In this document: positions 54,925-64,000 of the stretch, in pieces
How positions within the stretch are numbered: the stretch's first letter is position 1
Layout of the letters: each line of letters starts with the position of its first letter
DNA from: Chloroflexota bacterium
GTDB taxonomy: Bacteria; Chloroflexota; Dehalococcoidia; Lucifugimonadales; UBA3495
Assembly (NCBI GenBank): GCA_028875055.1
Contig: JAPPGG010000064.1
Location: 37,592-101,591, forward strand
Reading direction: 5' to 3'
Length of the DNA: 64,000 nucleotides
Notes under the pieces: generated by a model
Seen by the model: the letters and a program-made list of their open reading frames with translations, nothing else
What the model was told of the DNA's origin: nothing
The model's database searches: none
Translations under genes and position numbers: made by a program

Positions 54925-57900
54925 GTGAAGACTATGCAAAACACAAACCAGCAAGCCATCATCGAAGAAGCTATTGCCATCGTAGCCGAGATGAGTCCTC
55001 AAGGCACCGATGGCACGTGGCTTGAGGATGTTGCTGTAGCGGTTGGCCCCCACGTCAAGGAGTGGGATATTGCGCGTTGCCACCTCTGGGCCGAATGGCC
55101 TGACCGGGAAACCCACTTTCCCGGAACGACGAATCAGGACATTGGCATCGACTGTGTCGCTATACGTCGCAGCGACGGTGGGCACATCGCCATCCAGTGC
55201 AAATCCCGGCAACTGAATGCCGCTGGCCAGGGCGCTCCTATCAGCAAGGGCGAAATCGACAGCTTCGCCAATACGTCCGCCGGCGAATTCTGGACCGAAC
55301 GATGGGTCGTCACTAACGGTGACAACCCTGTGAGCGGGAACACCCAGCAGGCAATGTCAATGACCGACAAACCTGTAAAGATGGTCAACATCGCCAACGA
55401 CCTGCTGCAACAGCAGGCTGCGTTCACTCACGAGGAATGCCCTCACTGCGAACCCAACCCCAACGGCGAGGAACGTCGGCAATCCAAGTCCTGTATGCAA
55501 GCGGAAGCCACCGCCGAAAGCGTCCGCATCCTAAAGGAGCACGAAGAGTCTGACAGTGGCGGTTTGCCGGTCGGTCAAGCCCGGGGCAAGATCATCCTGC
55601 CCTGCGGAACCGGCAAAACCCGCATCTCCCTACGTATTGTTGAGGAACTTACACCGCCGGGCGAGTTGTCCATCGTACTCTGTCCGTCCATCGCCCTAGT
55701 CGCCCAAATCAGGCGCGAGTACCTCCAACAGGCCAACTCGGACATCAGGGCGCTAGCGGTGTGTTCCGATGAAACCGCCGGGTATGACCCGAAGAAGGAA
55801 AGCACGCGGAACACCGCAGCAGACCCTACGCTGGACAACAGCAACGTCAGCGCTTCCGAGGTGAAGGGCAGGGTCACGACCAACCCCGAGGAAATCGCGG
55901 CGTGGATGCGCGACGGACGAGGCTCCGCCCAGGTCAGCGTCATCTTCGGCACCTACCAGAGCGGCAGCAGGGTTGCGGAGGCCCTCAATGCAACCGGCGT
56001 CACGGCCAAAGTCCTCGTAGCCGACGAAGCCCATCGCACCGCCGGTCTGCGCCGAAAGCGCAGTGCCAGGAGCCAGCACGTCACAGATGAGGAGCGCCGC
56101 ATCCGCGACTTCACGCTGTGCCACGACAACGATGCCTTTCCGGCGACGTACCGCGTCTATCAGACCGCCACACCACGCATATACGACACCAGGAGGGTGA
56201 ACCAGGACCAGGCAAGCGACTGGATTGTCCGCAGTATGGACGACGAAGGCACTTTCGGCGTGGAACTGTACCGCAAGAGCTATGTGGAGGCGGTAAGTAA
56301 CAAATGGCTGTCCGACTACCGCATCATCGCCGTGGGCGTGAGCGGCCCTGACGCTTACAGAATTGCTAACACGCTGGCCGGTGAGACCGAAAGCAAAGGC
56401 AAAAACCGGTTAACGTCCACTCACTTCCTACGCGGGCAGGCATTCGCTCTGGCCATGGCCGGCGCCACGCAGAACCGGGGAGAGGGTACGGTTCCCATCA
56501 AGTCCTGCATCGCCTTCATGAACACCGTGGACAAGTCAAAGAACATGGCGAGCGAGCTACAGAAACCCTACGTTAGAAAGTGGGTCCAGGACGAACTCGA
56601 CAGAGAGCAGAACGGGCAGACCGCCGCGCACTACACTCTGGAGCATCTGGATGCCACCAGCAACGTGACCGCCCGCGAAAACGCCAAGCTGCGGCTTGCA
56701 GATGCCAGCGAAACCAATCCCCACGGCATTATCAACGTGGGCATCTTCGGCGAAGGTACCGACTCACCCACGCTGAACGCTGTGGCCTTCCTGGAACCTC
56801 GCAAGAGTCCAATAGACGTAATCCAAGCCGTGGGCCGGGCGATGCGCAAGGCGGACGACAAGGAGTATGGCTATATCGTCTGCCCCATCGTGATACCGCC
56901 TAACGCCGACCCAGAGCAGTGGCTCAGCTCCAGCAACATGGAAGAAGGTTGGTCGGAGTTGGGACAGATTCTCTTGGCCTTGCGCGCCCACGACAGCCGC
57001 ATTGAGGAAAAGCTGCAAGAACTGTTGCACCTTTACATTCCCCAGCCGCCTCCGTCGGTAGTCAGCATCATCGGTATTGCCAGCGGCGAGGACCGGCGTA
57101 TCCAGTATCGGGAGCACGAAGGCGCGCCAGGAGAGGCTCAGGTTGCCGTGGAACGAGTGCTGGAGGGCAGAAGCACGCTGACCCGCGAGTTTCGTACTAT
57201 AACCGAGCCACTGCCGGGGCCGCCGGACGAGGCAGCCCGGAGCATAGCCGACGCGAAAACCTCGGCGTATCAGACTGAATCCGAGGCGCCGTCGCAAGTT
57301 ATTGAAGCCACGCAGATTATCGCCGGTAAGAAGAACCACGACGGCAGCATCGAACTGCGCATGGACACGGTGGCTCGGGGTAAGCCGGCATCGGACGGGA
57401 CCAGGGGGATAGTGGACGTCCGCAAGTCCAAGGCCAAGGCCAGGGACATGATCAACAAAAGCGAAGGCGTACGTATCCCCACCACTAAGGAAAAGAAACC
57501 GCAGTCCACCCGTGAAGAGTGGGCGGAGCAATCCTTCCTGCGGCAACTCCGACTCAGCGGACTGGAAGACGAGGGCAACGCCATCAGAATTAACCTGTTG
57601 TCCAAGTCCGGCCTGGTGGACAACCGCGTGGTTAGAGACCTGAACATCCTGGAATCCAGCGTCAAGGAAGCTGCCCGCCACCTGCGAGAGGACCAGTTGC
57701 AACCGGCTCTTGACCAGCACTTTATGTTGGACAACCTGGACGAGAAGGCCCAAAAAGCAATAAAGGAAGGGAAGGCCGCCGACGGGTGCGTGACCGCCGC
57801 CCTGCTGCTAATGAATGCCGCCATGTTGCACCAGCGGATCGCGAACGGACGCTGGCTCAGCGGCGTCAGCGACCTAGCGACGGTGAAGAACGACATAAAC

Positions 57901-60357
57901 GTCGTCCGCCGCGTGCGCCGCGAGTGGGGCCGCATCTTGACCCACGACTTCCGTCCGGTGCTAGAGCCGGCCGTGGCCGTCATCGATGCCGTGGAGGACA
58001 CCGGCAAACTGGCCGGGCTGGAACGGGCTTTGCATCACATCACCGCCGAAGCGGAGCGCATCGCCGAAACCTACGCCGACATGGGCGCCGACCACGCCGG
58101 CCCGTTATTCAACCGGGTTATGGGTAACCAGGCCTCCGACGGCGCATTCTTCACCAGGCCGGTGGCGGCGTCCATCGCCGCCCGCCTGACCCTGGACGCC
58201 TGCGGTGATGTGGACTGGGCCGACCCAGACGTGTGGCGAGGACACAGGACCGTTGACCTGGCCTGCGGTAGCGGAACCCTGCTGGCCGCCATGCTCACCG
58301 ACATGAAACGCCGGGCCCGGGAGTGGGGGGCCAGCGAGGAGCGGATCGCGGAATTGCAAAAGCTGGCTATCGAGGAAACCATCAAGGGACTGGACATCAA
58401 CCCGGTGTCGTTGCAATTGGCGGCGTCTCAGTTGACCGCCGGCAACCAGGAAATCCGCTACCGGCGCATGGGCCTGTACCTGATGCCCTACGGCCCGGCA
58501 CCAAACGACCCCACCAGGGTTTCGGTCGGAACCTTGGAACTGCTGGGCCAGAAGGCCATCGTCCCCCGCGATGGCGCGATGGACTTAGGCGACGACAAAA
58601 TCGGTTCCCAAGTGGTGTGGAACCAGCCCGATGACGCGGAACTCGAAGACGCCGTTGACGCCGCGAAAGGTGCTCGCATTGTCATCATGAACCCGCCGTT
58701 CAGCAACCGCTCCAAGATGGGCGAAAAGTTCCCAGAAGGGGTTCAGCAAGCACTGCGAAAACGGACGGATACTTTGGAAGATCTGTTGATTATAAATGAC
58801 CCAGAATTGAAAAAATTCGCTTCACGAAACACGGTCTCACCGTGTTTCGTGAAGCTGGCCGATCAGTGTTTGCCTAAAGATTCTGGGACACTGACGATGA
58901 TCAACCCGACTATCGCACTTTCTGCTCCCTCCGCCTTGGAGGAACGACTAACCCTTGCCCAGCGTTACCACATCCATACTGTCCTCACCGGCCGTTGGCC
59001 GCGAGAGTTCACCCTCAGCCAGAATGTCGAGGTTGATGAGTGCATCGTTATTGCCGTGCGCCACGGAGGTGTCCGTCCGCCTACCCGGTTCGTTCACCTA
59101 GACCGGATGCCCCATGACGAGGGCGAAGTTGCAGAACTCCACCAGGCATTGCTGGAATGTCCACAAGGACCAATAGGGGATGGCTGGGGAGAGACGTCAG
59201 AATGGCCAGCTGAGCACATCGCGGAGGGTGACTGGACACCAGCTATCTGGCGCTCACCAGAATTGGCGGAGGCGGCGCGGCGGTTCGCCGAAAGTCCAAC
59301 AATGCAAACCATTGGTGAACACGGGTATTCGTGCGAAGCAACCCTCCAGATGATGGACAAGAAGAACTTCGTTCTAGCTGAACCGGGTACTCTGGGCAGT
59401 TTTCCAATTGTTAGTTCGAAAGGTGCCGACGGGCAGACAACTATCCGGAGCACGCCGGATGCCGAATGGAAGCCAACTAACCCGGATGAGGAACAGCGCA
59501 TCCTCAACGGCGGAACCTACCCGCAGGTTGACCGACTGTTACAAAAAGCGGGATACGTGCTGGTTACTTCAGGTCAGGCACCATCCACAGCCAGGGTCAG
59601 TGCGATTGCCGACGACAACAAATACGTAGGACGTGGTTGGTTGCCTGTCACAGGACCAGATGTGCTGGAGGCGAAGGCCATCGCCGTGTTCATAAACTCT
59701 ACGGCGGGTCGACTTCAATTGTTACGCAATGCGGGGAGGAAAATCGCCTTTCCGCAGTATAACCCCGTGGTTCAGGAGAGCATCCGCATCCCCAACGTCA
59801 AGGATGACCGTGTCCGTGGCATCCTAGTTGGTTGCTGGGAGCATACCAAGGATATGGAAGTGCCACAATTCCGCGAAGGCGAGTGCGAGGTTCGCCGCTT
59901 GTGGGACGAAGCTGTTGCCGACGCCATGGGCTGGGACGCGGACGAACTGGCACACCTTCGCAACCTGCTGCACAACGAACCCCACGTGCGCGGGCTGGGC
60001 TACGGCCAGTACGCCGACAAACTAGAAGACGACGACATGGCGACGGCGCTGAGCCGGGAAACCTTCGAACTACTTGCCGACGAATGGGAACGCGACCGTC
60101 CTCGTGGGGCCGACATTGAGCAGATGACGAAACACCCGGCTTACCAGAGCATCATTGAGATGGGGGAACCCGCCGTGCCCTGGCTACTCCAACGGTTGGC
60201 TGAAAAGCCCAGTCACTGGTTCGTCGCCCTCAACGCCATCACCGGCGCCAGACCGGTGCCGCCGGAAAGCCGCGGGCGTATCAAGGAAATGACCCAGGCT
60301 TGGCTGAACTGGGGTCGCCAGCAAGGATACGAGCTTGGGAACAGCAAATTGGATTAA
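54925..60357 (+). CDS. Single-chain nuclease-helicase-N6 MTase restriction enzyme with fused C-terminal accessory domain
   Basis: 1810 residues from GTG 54925 (ATG 54934 possible). Parts in order: Mrr-like nuclease (Asp76, then IQCKS at 90-94); SF2 helicase with PCGTGKT near 226, DEAH near 366 and QAVGRAMRK near 634; methyltransferase with LACGSGTLL near 1112 and NPPF near 1255; target-recognition region. The last 80 residues (HPAYQSIIEMGEPAVPWLL, HWFVALNAITG) match a small protein usually encoded separately, next to the DUF7689-type gene that follows here. The enzyme thus cuts and methylates DNA as an ISP-type system. The fusion is unusual. A 16-bp perfect palindrome lies inside the coding sequence. 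Confidence 0.85.
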   Translation: MKTMQNTNQQAIIEEAIAIVAEMSPQGTDGTWLEDVAVAVGPHVKEWDIARCHLWAEWPDRETHFPGTTNQDIGIDCVAIRRSDGGHIAIQCKSRQLNAAGQGAPISKGEIDSFANTSAGEFWTERWVVTNGDNPVSGNTQQAMSMTDKPVKMVNIANDLLQQQAAFTHEECPHCEPNPNGEERRQSKSCMQAEATAESVRILKEHEESDSGGLPVGQARGKIILPCGTGKTRISLRIVEELTPPGELSIVLCPSIALVAQIRREYLQQANSDIRALAVCSDETAGYDPKKESTRNTAADPTLDNSNVSASEVKGRVTTNPEEIAAWMRDGRGSAQVSVIFGTYQSGSRVAEALNATGVTAKVLVADEAHRTAGLRRKRSARSQHVTDEERRIRDFTLCHDNDAFPATYRVYQTATPRIYDTRRVNQDQASDWIVRSMDDEGTFGVELYRKSYVEAVSNKWLSDYRIIAVGVSGPDAYRIANTLAGETESKGKNRLTSTHFLRGQAFALAMAGATQNRGEGTVPIKSCIAFMNTVDKSKNMASELQKPYVRKWVQDELDREQNGQTAAHYTLEHLDATSNVTARENAKLRLADASETNPHGIINVGIFGEGTDSPTLNAVAFLEPRKSPIDVIQAVGRAMRKADDKEYGYIVCPIVIPPNADPEQWLSSSNMEEGWSELGQILLALRAHDSRIEEKLQELLHLYIPQPPPSVVSIIGIASGEDRRIQYREHEGAPGEAQVAVERVLEGRSTLTREFRTITEPLPGPPDEAARSIADAKTSAYQTESEAPSQVIEATQIIAGKKNHDGSIELRMDTVARGKPASDGTRGIVDVRKSKAKARDMINKSEGVRIPTTKEKKPQSTREEWAEQSFLRQLRLSGLEDEGNAIRINLLSKSGLVDNRVVRDLNILESSVKEAARHLREDQLQPALDQHFMLDNLDEKAQKAIKEGKAADGCVTAALLLMNAAMLHQRIANGRWLSGVSDLATVKNDINVVRRVRREWGRILTHDFRPVLEPAVAVIDAVEDTGKLAGLERALHHITAEAERIAETYADMGADHAGPLFNRVMGNQASDGAFFTRPVAASIAARLTLDACGDVDWADPDVWRGHRTVDLACGSGTLLAAMLTDMKRRAREWGASEERIAELQKLAIEETIKGLDINPVSLQLAASQLTAGNQEIRYRRMGLYLMPYGPAPNDPTRVSVGTLELLGQKAIVPRDGAMDLGDDKIGSQVVWNQPDDAELEDAVDAAKGARIVIMNPPFSNRSKMGEKFPEGVQQALRKRTDTLEDLLIINDPELKKFASRNTVSPCFVKLADQCLPKDSGTLTMINPTIALSAPSALEERLTLAQRYHIHTVLTGRWPREFTLSQNVEVDECIVIAVRHGGVRPPTRFVHLDRMPHDEGEVAELHQALLECPQGPIGDGWGETSEWPAEHIAEGDWTPAIWRSPELAEAARRFAESPTMQTIGEHGYSCEATLQMMDKKNFVLAEPGTLGSFPIVSSKGADGQTTIRSTPDAEWKPTNPDEEQRILNGGTYPQVDRLLQKAGYVLVTSGQAPSTARVSAIADDNKYVGRGWLPVTGPDVLEAKAIAVFINSTAGRLQLLRNAGRKIAFPQYNPVVQESIRIPNVKDDRVRGILVGCWEHTKDMEVPQFREGECEVRRLWDEAVADAMGWDADELAHLRNLLHNEPHVRGLGYGQYADKLEDDDMATALSRETFELLADEWERDRPRGADIEQMTKHPAYQSIIEMGEPAVPWLLQRLAEKPSHWFVALNAITGARPVPPESRGRIKEMTQAWLNWGRQQGYELGNSKLD
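58819..58855. repeat. 16-bp perfect inverted repeat inside the restriction gene
   Basis: GCTTCACGAAACACGG (58819-58834) and its exact reverse complement (58840-58855) surround the loop tctca. It lies in the more AT-rich stretch just after the NPPF motif, within a coding frame. Confidence 0.9.
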
Positions 60358-60775
60358 CGAATACTTGCCCCAATTGGCGGCAGAGGGGTACCAAGTCACC
60401 AGTGAACCTGACAGCGAGTACAACTGCATCGCTTATGCCGCTGGCGAAACCGACCGTTGGTGGAGTCACGTAGAAAGAGCCGATTACTACTGGCCGGAGC
60501 ACGCCAGCCGCACCCCTTCCATCCAGAGCCTGATGGAGGTCTTTGCCGGACTAGGCTACGAGCCGTGCGAGGACGCCAGGTATGAGCCGGAGTTCAGCAA
60601 AATTGCGCTATACGCCGATAGGCAAGGGCATTGGACACACGCGGCCGTGCAGTTGCCTGGGGGAGAATGGAGCAGCAAGCTAGGACCAGACGAAGACATC
60701 AGCCACCGCGCGCCTGAATCCCTAGACCCTGACTTTTACGGTGGGGTTCACTGCCTCATGCGTCGCCCGAATTGA
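60335..60775 (+). CDS. DUF7689-like protein
   Basis: TTG 60335 (AAGGA upstream) gives 146 residues overlapping the restriction gene by 23 bp. Motifs: YNCIAYAAGETDRWW, YYWPEHA, GYEPC, KIALYADRQGHWTHAA, and SSKLGPDEDISH. The cysteine and histidine suggest a papain-like NlpC fold, though catalysis is not established. In other genomes such proteins follow the small HPAYQ-type gene, here fused to the end of the restriction enzyme. The two likely interact. Confidence 0.7.
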   Translation: MGTANWINEYLPQLAAEGYQVTSEPDSEYNCIAYAAGETDRWWSHVERADYYWPEHASRTPSIQSLMEVFAGLGYEPCEDARYEPEFSKIALYADRQGHWTHAAVQLPGGEWSSKLGPDEDISHRAPESLDPDFYGGVHCLMRRPN

Positions 60776-61058
60776 GCATTTCAGGCCCGTGTCTGGTAGG
60801 TGAGCACCAGTGCAAGGGAGTCACGGACCTACCAAAGCACCGCCAATCTTCCGAAACAATGGCACCCTGCTGAACTCTCTTGCCTAATTGGCGCGATGGG
60901 ATGCAATAGTATCCCGAGGGGTGACCATTGTTCGATCCCATGGAGACAATTGGGGGCAGGTCAGATCATCGCGCCTTTTTTCTTCCTCTGAATACTGAGA
61001 AAGGTCCGACCACAAAGCGACCAACACCCACGATTTTTGCACTGAAATTGAGGACACC

Positions 61059-63023
61059 ATGCGTGAAGGAATAACAAGACAGGATGCCGAAGCGCACACG
61101 ACCGTACGAACGATGCTGAGGATAATCCAGGGAATGACAGCAATCACAGTGGAGAACGAGCTGGAGATATTGGAGGAGCGAAGTCCATTGTTCCGGGAAT
61201 TCGCGGACAACTACGGTTTTGTTTTCGGTTACAGCGAGGTACTCCAGGCGAGCTTGCTTAGTCTAATGGAACCCCTGATAGGACAACCGAAGGCTTTTGG
61301 GTACGAGATTGACGAAGATCTACAGAGGTGGTGGTTCTACCTCAGGGAAGGCGGCACGCAAGCGGTCCCTGTGGTCACCGAGTCGTCCGACGACGGCTTG
61401 GCCACTATGCTGGCAGCGATAAACGGCCTGATGGTGGGTTGTCGCAAGGCCGGAAATCGTTGGGGCAAACTCACTGATGTGATACGGGACACGCGAGAGT
61501 TTGCCCGATCACTCCTGGCGTCGCTTCCCGAATGCCAGGCCGAAAGCAATATAACCGATAGCAGAGCGCTCCCCAGTACGTCCGACATTATCGAGCAACG
61601 TGCAGCCGACTGGCTGGCCGGTCCACTGTGGGATGGTAATGCTATAAGCAGCGCGGTTAATTTCATCAATCCTGGCGGCAACAGGTACTTCGTAGACGAA
61701 TACGACGACGAAGAGGACGTGATGGACATACTCACACCTCTGGACGAATACTACGGCTTGCGGTTTCCAAAACCACGAAGAGTGCATCCGTCGCATCCTC
61801 TGGGAGTTGTGGCCGCGCTGGCTTTGGCCACCGCCGACATACAGGGAAGTAGCGTTAGCGAGACGTTCCCGTACACGCTGACCTGCAACATGAGGATGCT
61901 GGCGCAGTCCGCGAAAGCGAAGCTGGAAGGACTTCTTAAGTCCTATGAACACGCAGAGAATCAACGGCTAGTGCCGAGCAGACTGGTCCGGATACCAACG
62001 CCTGTAATTCCGACTACACCTGAGTCGGTATACTCGCAGCACAAGCGGCTGGACGCCCTGTTGGGCAGAAATCGCCGCCTGGTGGCGTCCGCCGACGAAC
62101 TCAGCTGTCTGCTGGTAGAACCTGTATTGCACGGCTTATGTGCACGGTCAGACGAGAATGCCCGCGCAAACGTTCTGCGGATACTTAGTATGAGCGACGA
62201 CACGGCTTACACCAAGATTACAATCGCGTTAGAGATGCCATTGACAGGGATGTTCTCGGACCACAGCACTTGGTGGTGCTTCTACGGGGTGGCAGGTACA
62301 GGGAGTTCGGACCCGGACATCATACGCTCCGTAGTAGCTCTGGAACGACTGCTGGACAGATACCAACAACGAATCAGAGTCACAGATGTGGGTCCACTGA
62401 GTGACGACGAACTAATAGCGCTACTTTCGCCCCACGGATGGAACGCACTACGGTCGGCCCACAAGAGAAACGTTGACGCCAATGCCGACCTACGAGCGGC
62501 CTTATCGGAAACTATGGCAGCCTTGTACCTGGCTGCGCAAGGCTACGACACGGTCCGCAATAACGTGGAACTGAAGAACCCCAAACGTGAGGTTGACGCG
62601 ATGGGAGGACGCCATCGGAATGGTGAAAACCAGATTTTAGCGATAGAAGTGAAGGCCCGATCAACACACGACCAAGATTTGAAAGCGTCATACGAGCGAT
62701 TTTGCGATTTGGTGGACAGGTTACAAACAGACCCCAAAGACATTGCATCACGCCTTGGATTGCCAATGGTTCCAACGACGGTGCAAGGAATCTACATCAG
62801 CCTTGGGGATGCCGACGAGTTGGAAATCCCTGAGCGCAACGATGTCCCGCTATGGGGATTCGACGAGTTTCACACCAAGTTGGAAAGCGCTAACGTACCG
62901 AGAAAATACAGAAGGTTGCTGAGAAAAGAGAACATCGCACGACTTTTGCCCTTTGCCGACCGTGATTGGCTGATGCTCCCTGAAATAGAGCCATGGACAG
63001 GAGCCTGCCCACACGATCTTTGA
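61059..63023 (+). CDS. Large unknown protein with C-terminal PD-(D/E)XK nuclease domain
   Basis: 654 residues; GAGGA precedes the ATG. The first 450 residues are helical with no recognised motif. Near residues 515-550 lie KNPKREVDAMGG and ILAIEVKARS, giving the Asp and Glu-x-Lys of a restriction-type nuclease, preceded by a helix (ALYLAAQGYDTV). It stands alone after the restriction operon and is followed by a strong hairpin. A defence nuclease with its own sensor region is plausible. Not assigned to a known system. Confidence 0.65.
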   Translation: MREGITRQDAEAHTTVRTMLRIIQGMTAITVENELEILEERSPLFREFADNYGFVFGYSEVLQASLLSLMEPLIGQPKAFGYEIDEDLQRWWFYLREGGTQAVPVVTESSDDGLATMLAAINGLMVGCRKAGNRWGKLTDVIRDTREFARSLLASLPECQAESNITDSRALPSTSDIIEQRAADWLAGPLWDGNAISSAVNFINPGGNRYFVDEYDDEEDVMDILTPLDEYYGLRFPKPRRVHPSHPLGVVAALALATADIQGSSVSETFPYTLTCNMRMLAQSAKAKLEGLLKSYEHAENQRLVPSRLVRIPTPVIPTTPESVYSQHKRLDALLGRNRRLVASADELSCLLVEPVLHGLCARSDENARANVLRILSMSDDTAYTKITIALEMPLTGMFSDHSTWWCFYGVAGTGSSDPDIIRSVVALERLLDRYQQRIRVTDVGPLSDDELIALLSPHGWNALRSAHKRNVDANADLRAALSETMAALYLAAQGYDTVRNNVELKNPKREVDAMGGRHRNGENQILAIEVKARSTHDQDLKASYERFCDLVDRLQTDPKDIASRLGLPMVPTTVQGIYISLGDADELEIPERNDVPLWGFDEFHTKLESANVPRKYRRLLRKENIARLLPFADRDWLMLPEIEPWTGACPHDL

Positions 63024-63302
63024 CGCGTTGAGCCTTGCAGACGGTGGCGCGAAATACGGTATGCCGCGACAATAAGCAGAACGCCGTTTCTTCTCTCAAA
63101 CAACGGCGCGGGGTTCGCAACGCCACTCTGCTGATGTGTAACACACTCAGTCTGTCGCCCGGGGCCCGGCGGCAGTACCAGCGGGGTTCTAGGAATGGAC
63201 GACTATCACCTGCTATTCATCATCGTGCCGGTGGATGACGGCAATCGCGAGGGGGAATAAAGGCTGGATAAGGGAACCAGAAAGACGGCACGTGGGCAGG
63301 CA

Positions 63303-63343
63303 GGACAGGACATCTCTGGTATACCGATGTCCTGTCCATTTTG
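63303..63343. terminator. Bidirectional hairpin terminator
   Basis: GGACAGGACATC (63303-63314) and GATGTCCTGTCC (63326-63337) pair perfectly over 12 bp with an 11-base loop, followed by attttg. It lies between the nuclease gene and the convergent HTH relic. The rest of 63024-63404 has no gene. Confidence 0.65.
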
Positions 63344-63404
63344 CCTAACGGCCGATGCCCAGTCATCCGGTAGAGGGAATGAAGTCACCCCATAGGGAAC
63401 CGCG

Positions 63405-64000
63405 CTAAACGTCGCCGGGCTCCCCCCGCTTCAGCAGGGCGGAGCAGCCCCGTTCGTCCACCAGGTGGTGCACCGACACCCGGCCCCGGCTGTCGTAGCC
63501 GGATGTGTAGGCGAACTCCACCTCGGCGCCCCAGGGCACCCGCCCCCCGGTCCGAATCGTGTCTCCGCCAGGCCCGCCGGCGCCCTTGACCACCACGCCG
63601 TTGCGCCCGCCCTTCTTCCAACCCATGACCCTGAGCTCTACCGGAACCACCAGTTCCGCCGCCGACGGCGCGAACAGCACCTCTTACAGACGCCGCAGCA
63701 AGTTCCCCGACGGAGCACGGTTGCCGTTCATTACCTGAGAGAGATGGCCAGGGCTAATTCCCGCCAGCCTGGCAACCTGGTTCTGGGAGTAGCCGTGGGC
63801 CTCCATGCGATCTCACAGGGCCTGCGGGTCAACGGTGGGGCACTGTGCGGCTTCCACCTTGGCCGGGCCCTGCAACTCCGCCTCCACCAGGGCCTGAACC
63901 TGAGGCCCCAGGTTCTGCTTGCCCCGGGAGGCCCGGGAAAGGTAGCTGCGGGACTGCCGGCCCCGGCGGTCAGCCTGGCGGGAGACCTGGCTGAGTCTTT
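63405..64000 (-). pseudogene. Decayed paralogue of the triple-HTH regulator
   Basis: The C-terminal domain is intact (ELRVMGWKKGGRNGVVVKGA, VPWGAEVEFAYTSGY) and matches the 14595 gene. Upstream, QVMNGNRAPSGNLLRRL ends in TAA (63684-63686) where the intact copy has a histidine codon. PQAL is followed by TGA (63813-63815) where the intact copy has tryptophan. The second HTH unit is also missing a residue. The 5' end is beyond the window. Confidence 0.8.

Noticed and set aside
1..64000. tRNA, rRNA or riboswitch
   Set aside because: I looked for acceptor/anticodon-arm patterns and rRNA-like conserved stretches by eye and saw none; a covariance-model scan would be needed to exclude small RNAs.

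Overview
The window looks like an accessory (defence and mobile-element) region of a GC-rich bacterial chromosome. It has very few housekeeping genes and no ribosomal or tRNA gene that I could find. Several features fit a member of the Chloroflexota: replication-relaxation-type proteins, ribbon-helix-helix plus large serine recombinase modules, IS256/IS110/IS630 traces, DUF6932/HTH and zinc-ribbon small genes, and a palindrome of the form CTGAGCC-loop-GGCTCAG. This assignment rests on recalled family distribution, not on a marker gene, and is only moderately supported.

Layout. 0-4 kb: 3' end of a type I restriction HsdR gene, a small OB-fold lipoprotein, an eroded methyltransferase copy, and a membrane-anchored trypsin-like protease. 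4-7.6 kb (minus): a 1203-residue SIR2 (NADase-type) protein. 8-13.6 kb: IS110 debris, higBA, a helicase-free ISP-like restriction-modification protein, and a MazF/PemK toxin. 13.6-20 kb: an integrative-element-like regulatory zone with a triple-HTH protein, several relatives of one small HTH domain, an exact 41-bp-period repeat array, and the eroded 3' end of another ISP enzyme. 20-25 kb: a 1704-residue nuclease-STAND NTPase. 25.5-29 kb: IS256 and a replication-relaxation protein. 29.5-33.1 kb: two convergent RHH plus large serine recombinase modules whose 3' ends overlap. 33.3-39.7 kb (minus): membrane proteins, an HTH-coiled-coil-TM protein, a second replication-relaxation protein, and an RCC1-repeat lipoprotein. 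40-44.5 kb: an IS graveyard, then an operon of DUF6932-type protein, XRE regulator and N6-adenine methyltransferase. 44.9-49 kb: a plus-strand cluster with a SWIM-DnaQ exonuclease, membrane and zinc-ribbon/TerB-like/PH-like proteins. 49.6-54.3 kb: a second nuclease-STAND NTPase (Avs-like). 54.7-60.8 kb: zinc-ribbon gene, a 1810-residue nuclease-helicase-methyltransferase, and a DUF7689-like partner. 61-63 kb: a 654-residue protein with a C-terminal PD-(D/E)XK domain. 63.4 kb to the end: a stop-ridden copy of the triple-HTH gene.

Together the genes make a layered anti-phage island (restriction enzymes, SIR2, two STAND NTPases, toxin-antitoxin pairs) interleaved with integrative-element modules. 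The most notable structure is a 51-bp sequence containing a 26-bp imperfect dyad. It occurs as two near-identical direct copies (2015 and 49228), as a version with the core inverted at the junction of the two recombinase genes (31307), and as a half copy (40269). I read it as the attachment site of the recombinases, and the 47-kb interval between the direct copies as a candidate element. Two operons (higBA and DUF6932-XRE-methyltransferase) appear to be leaderless, with the -10 box six bases before the first codon.
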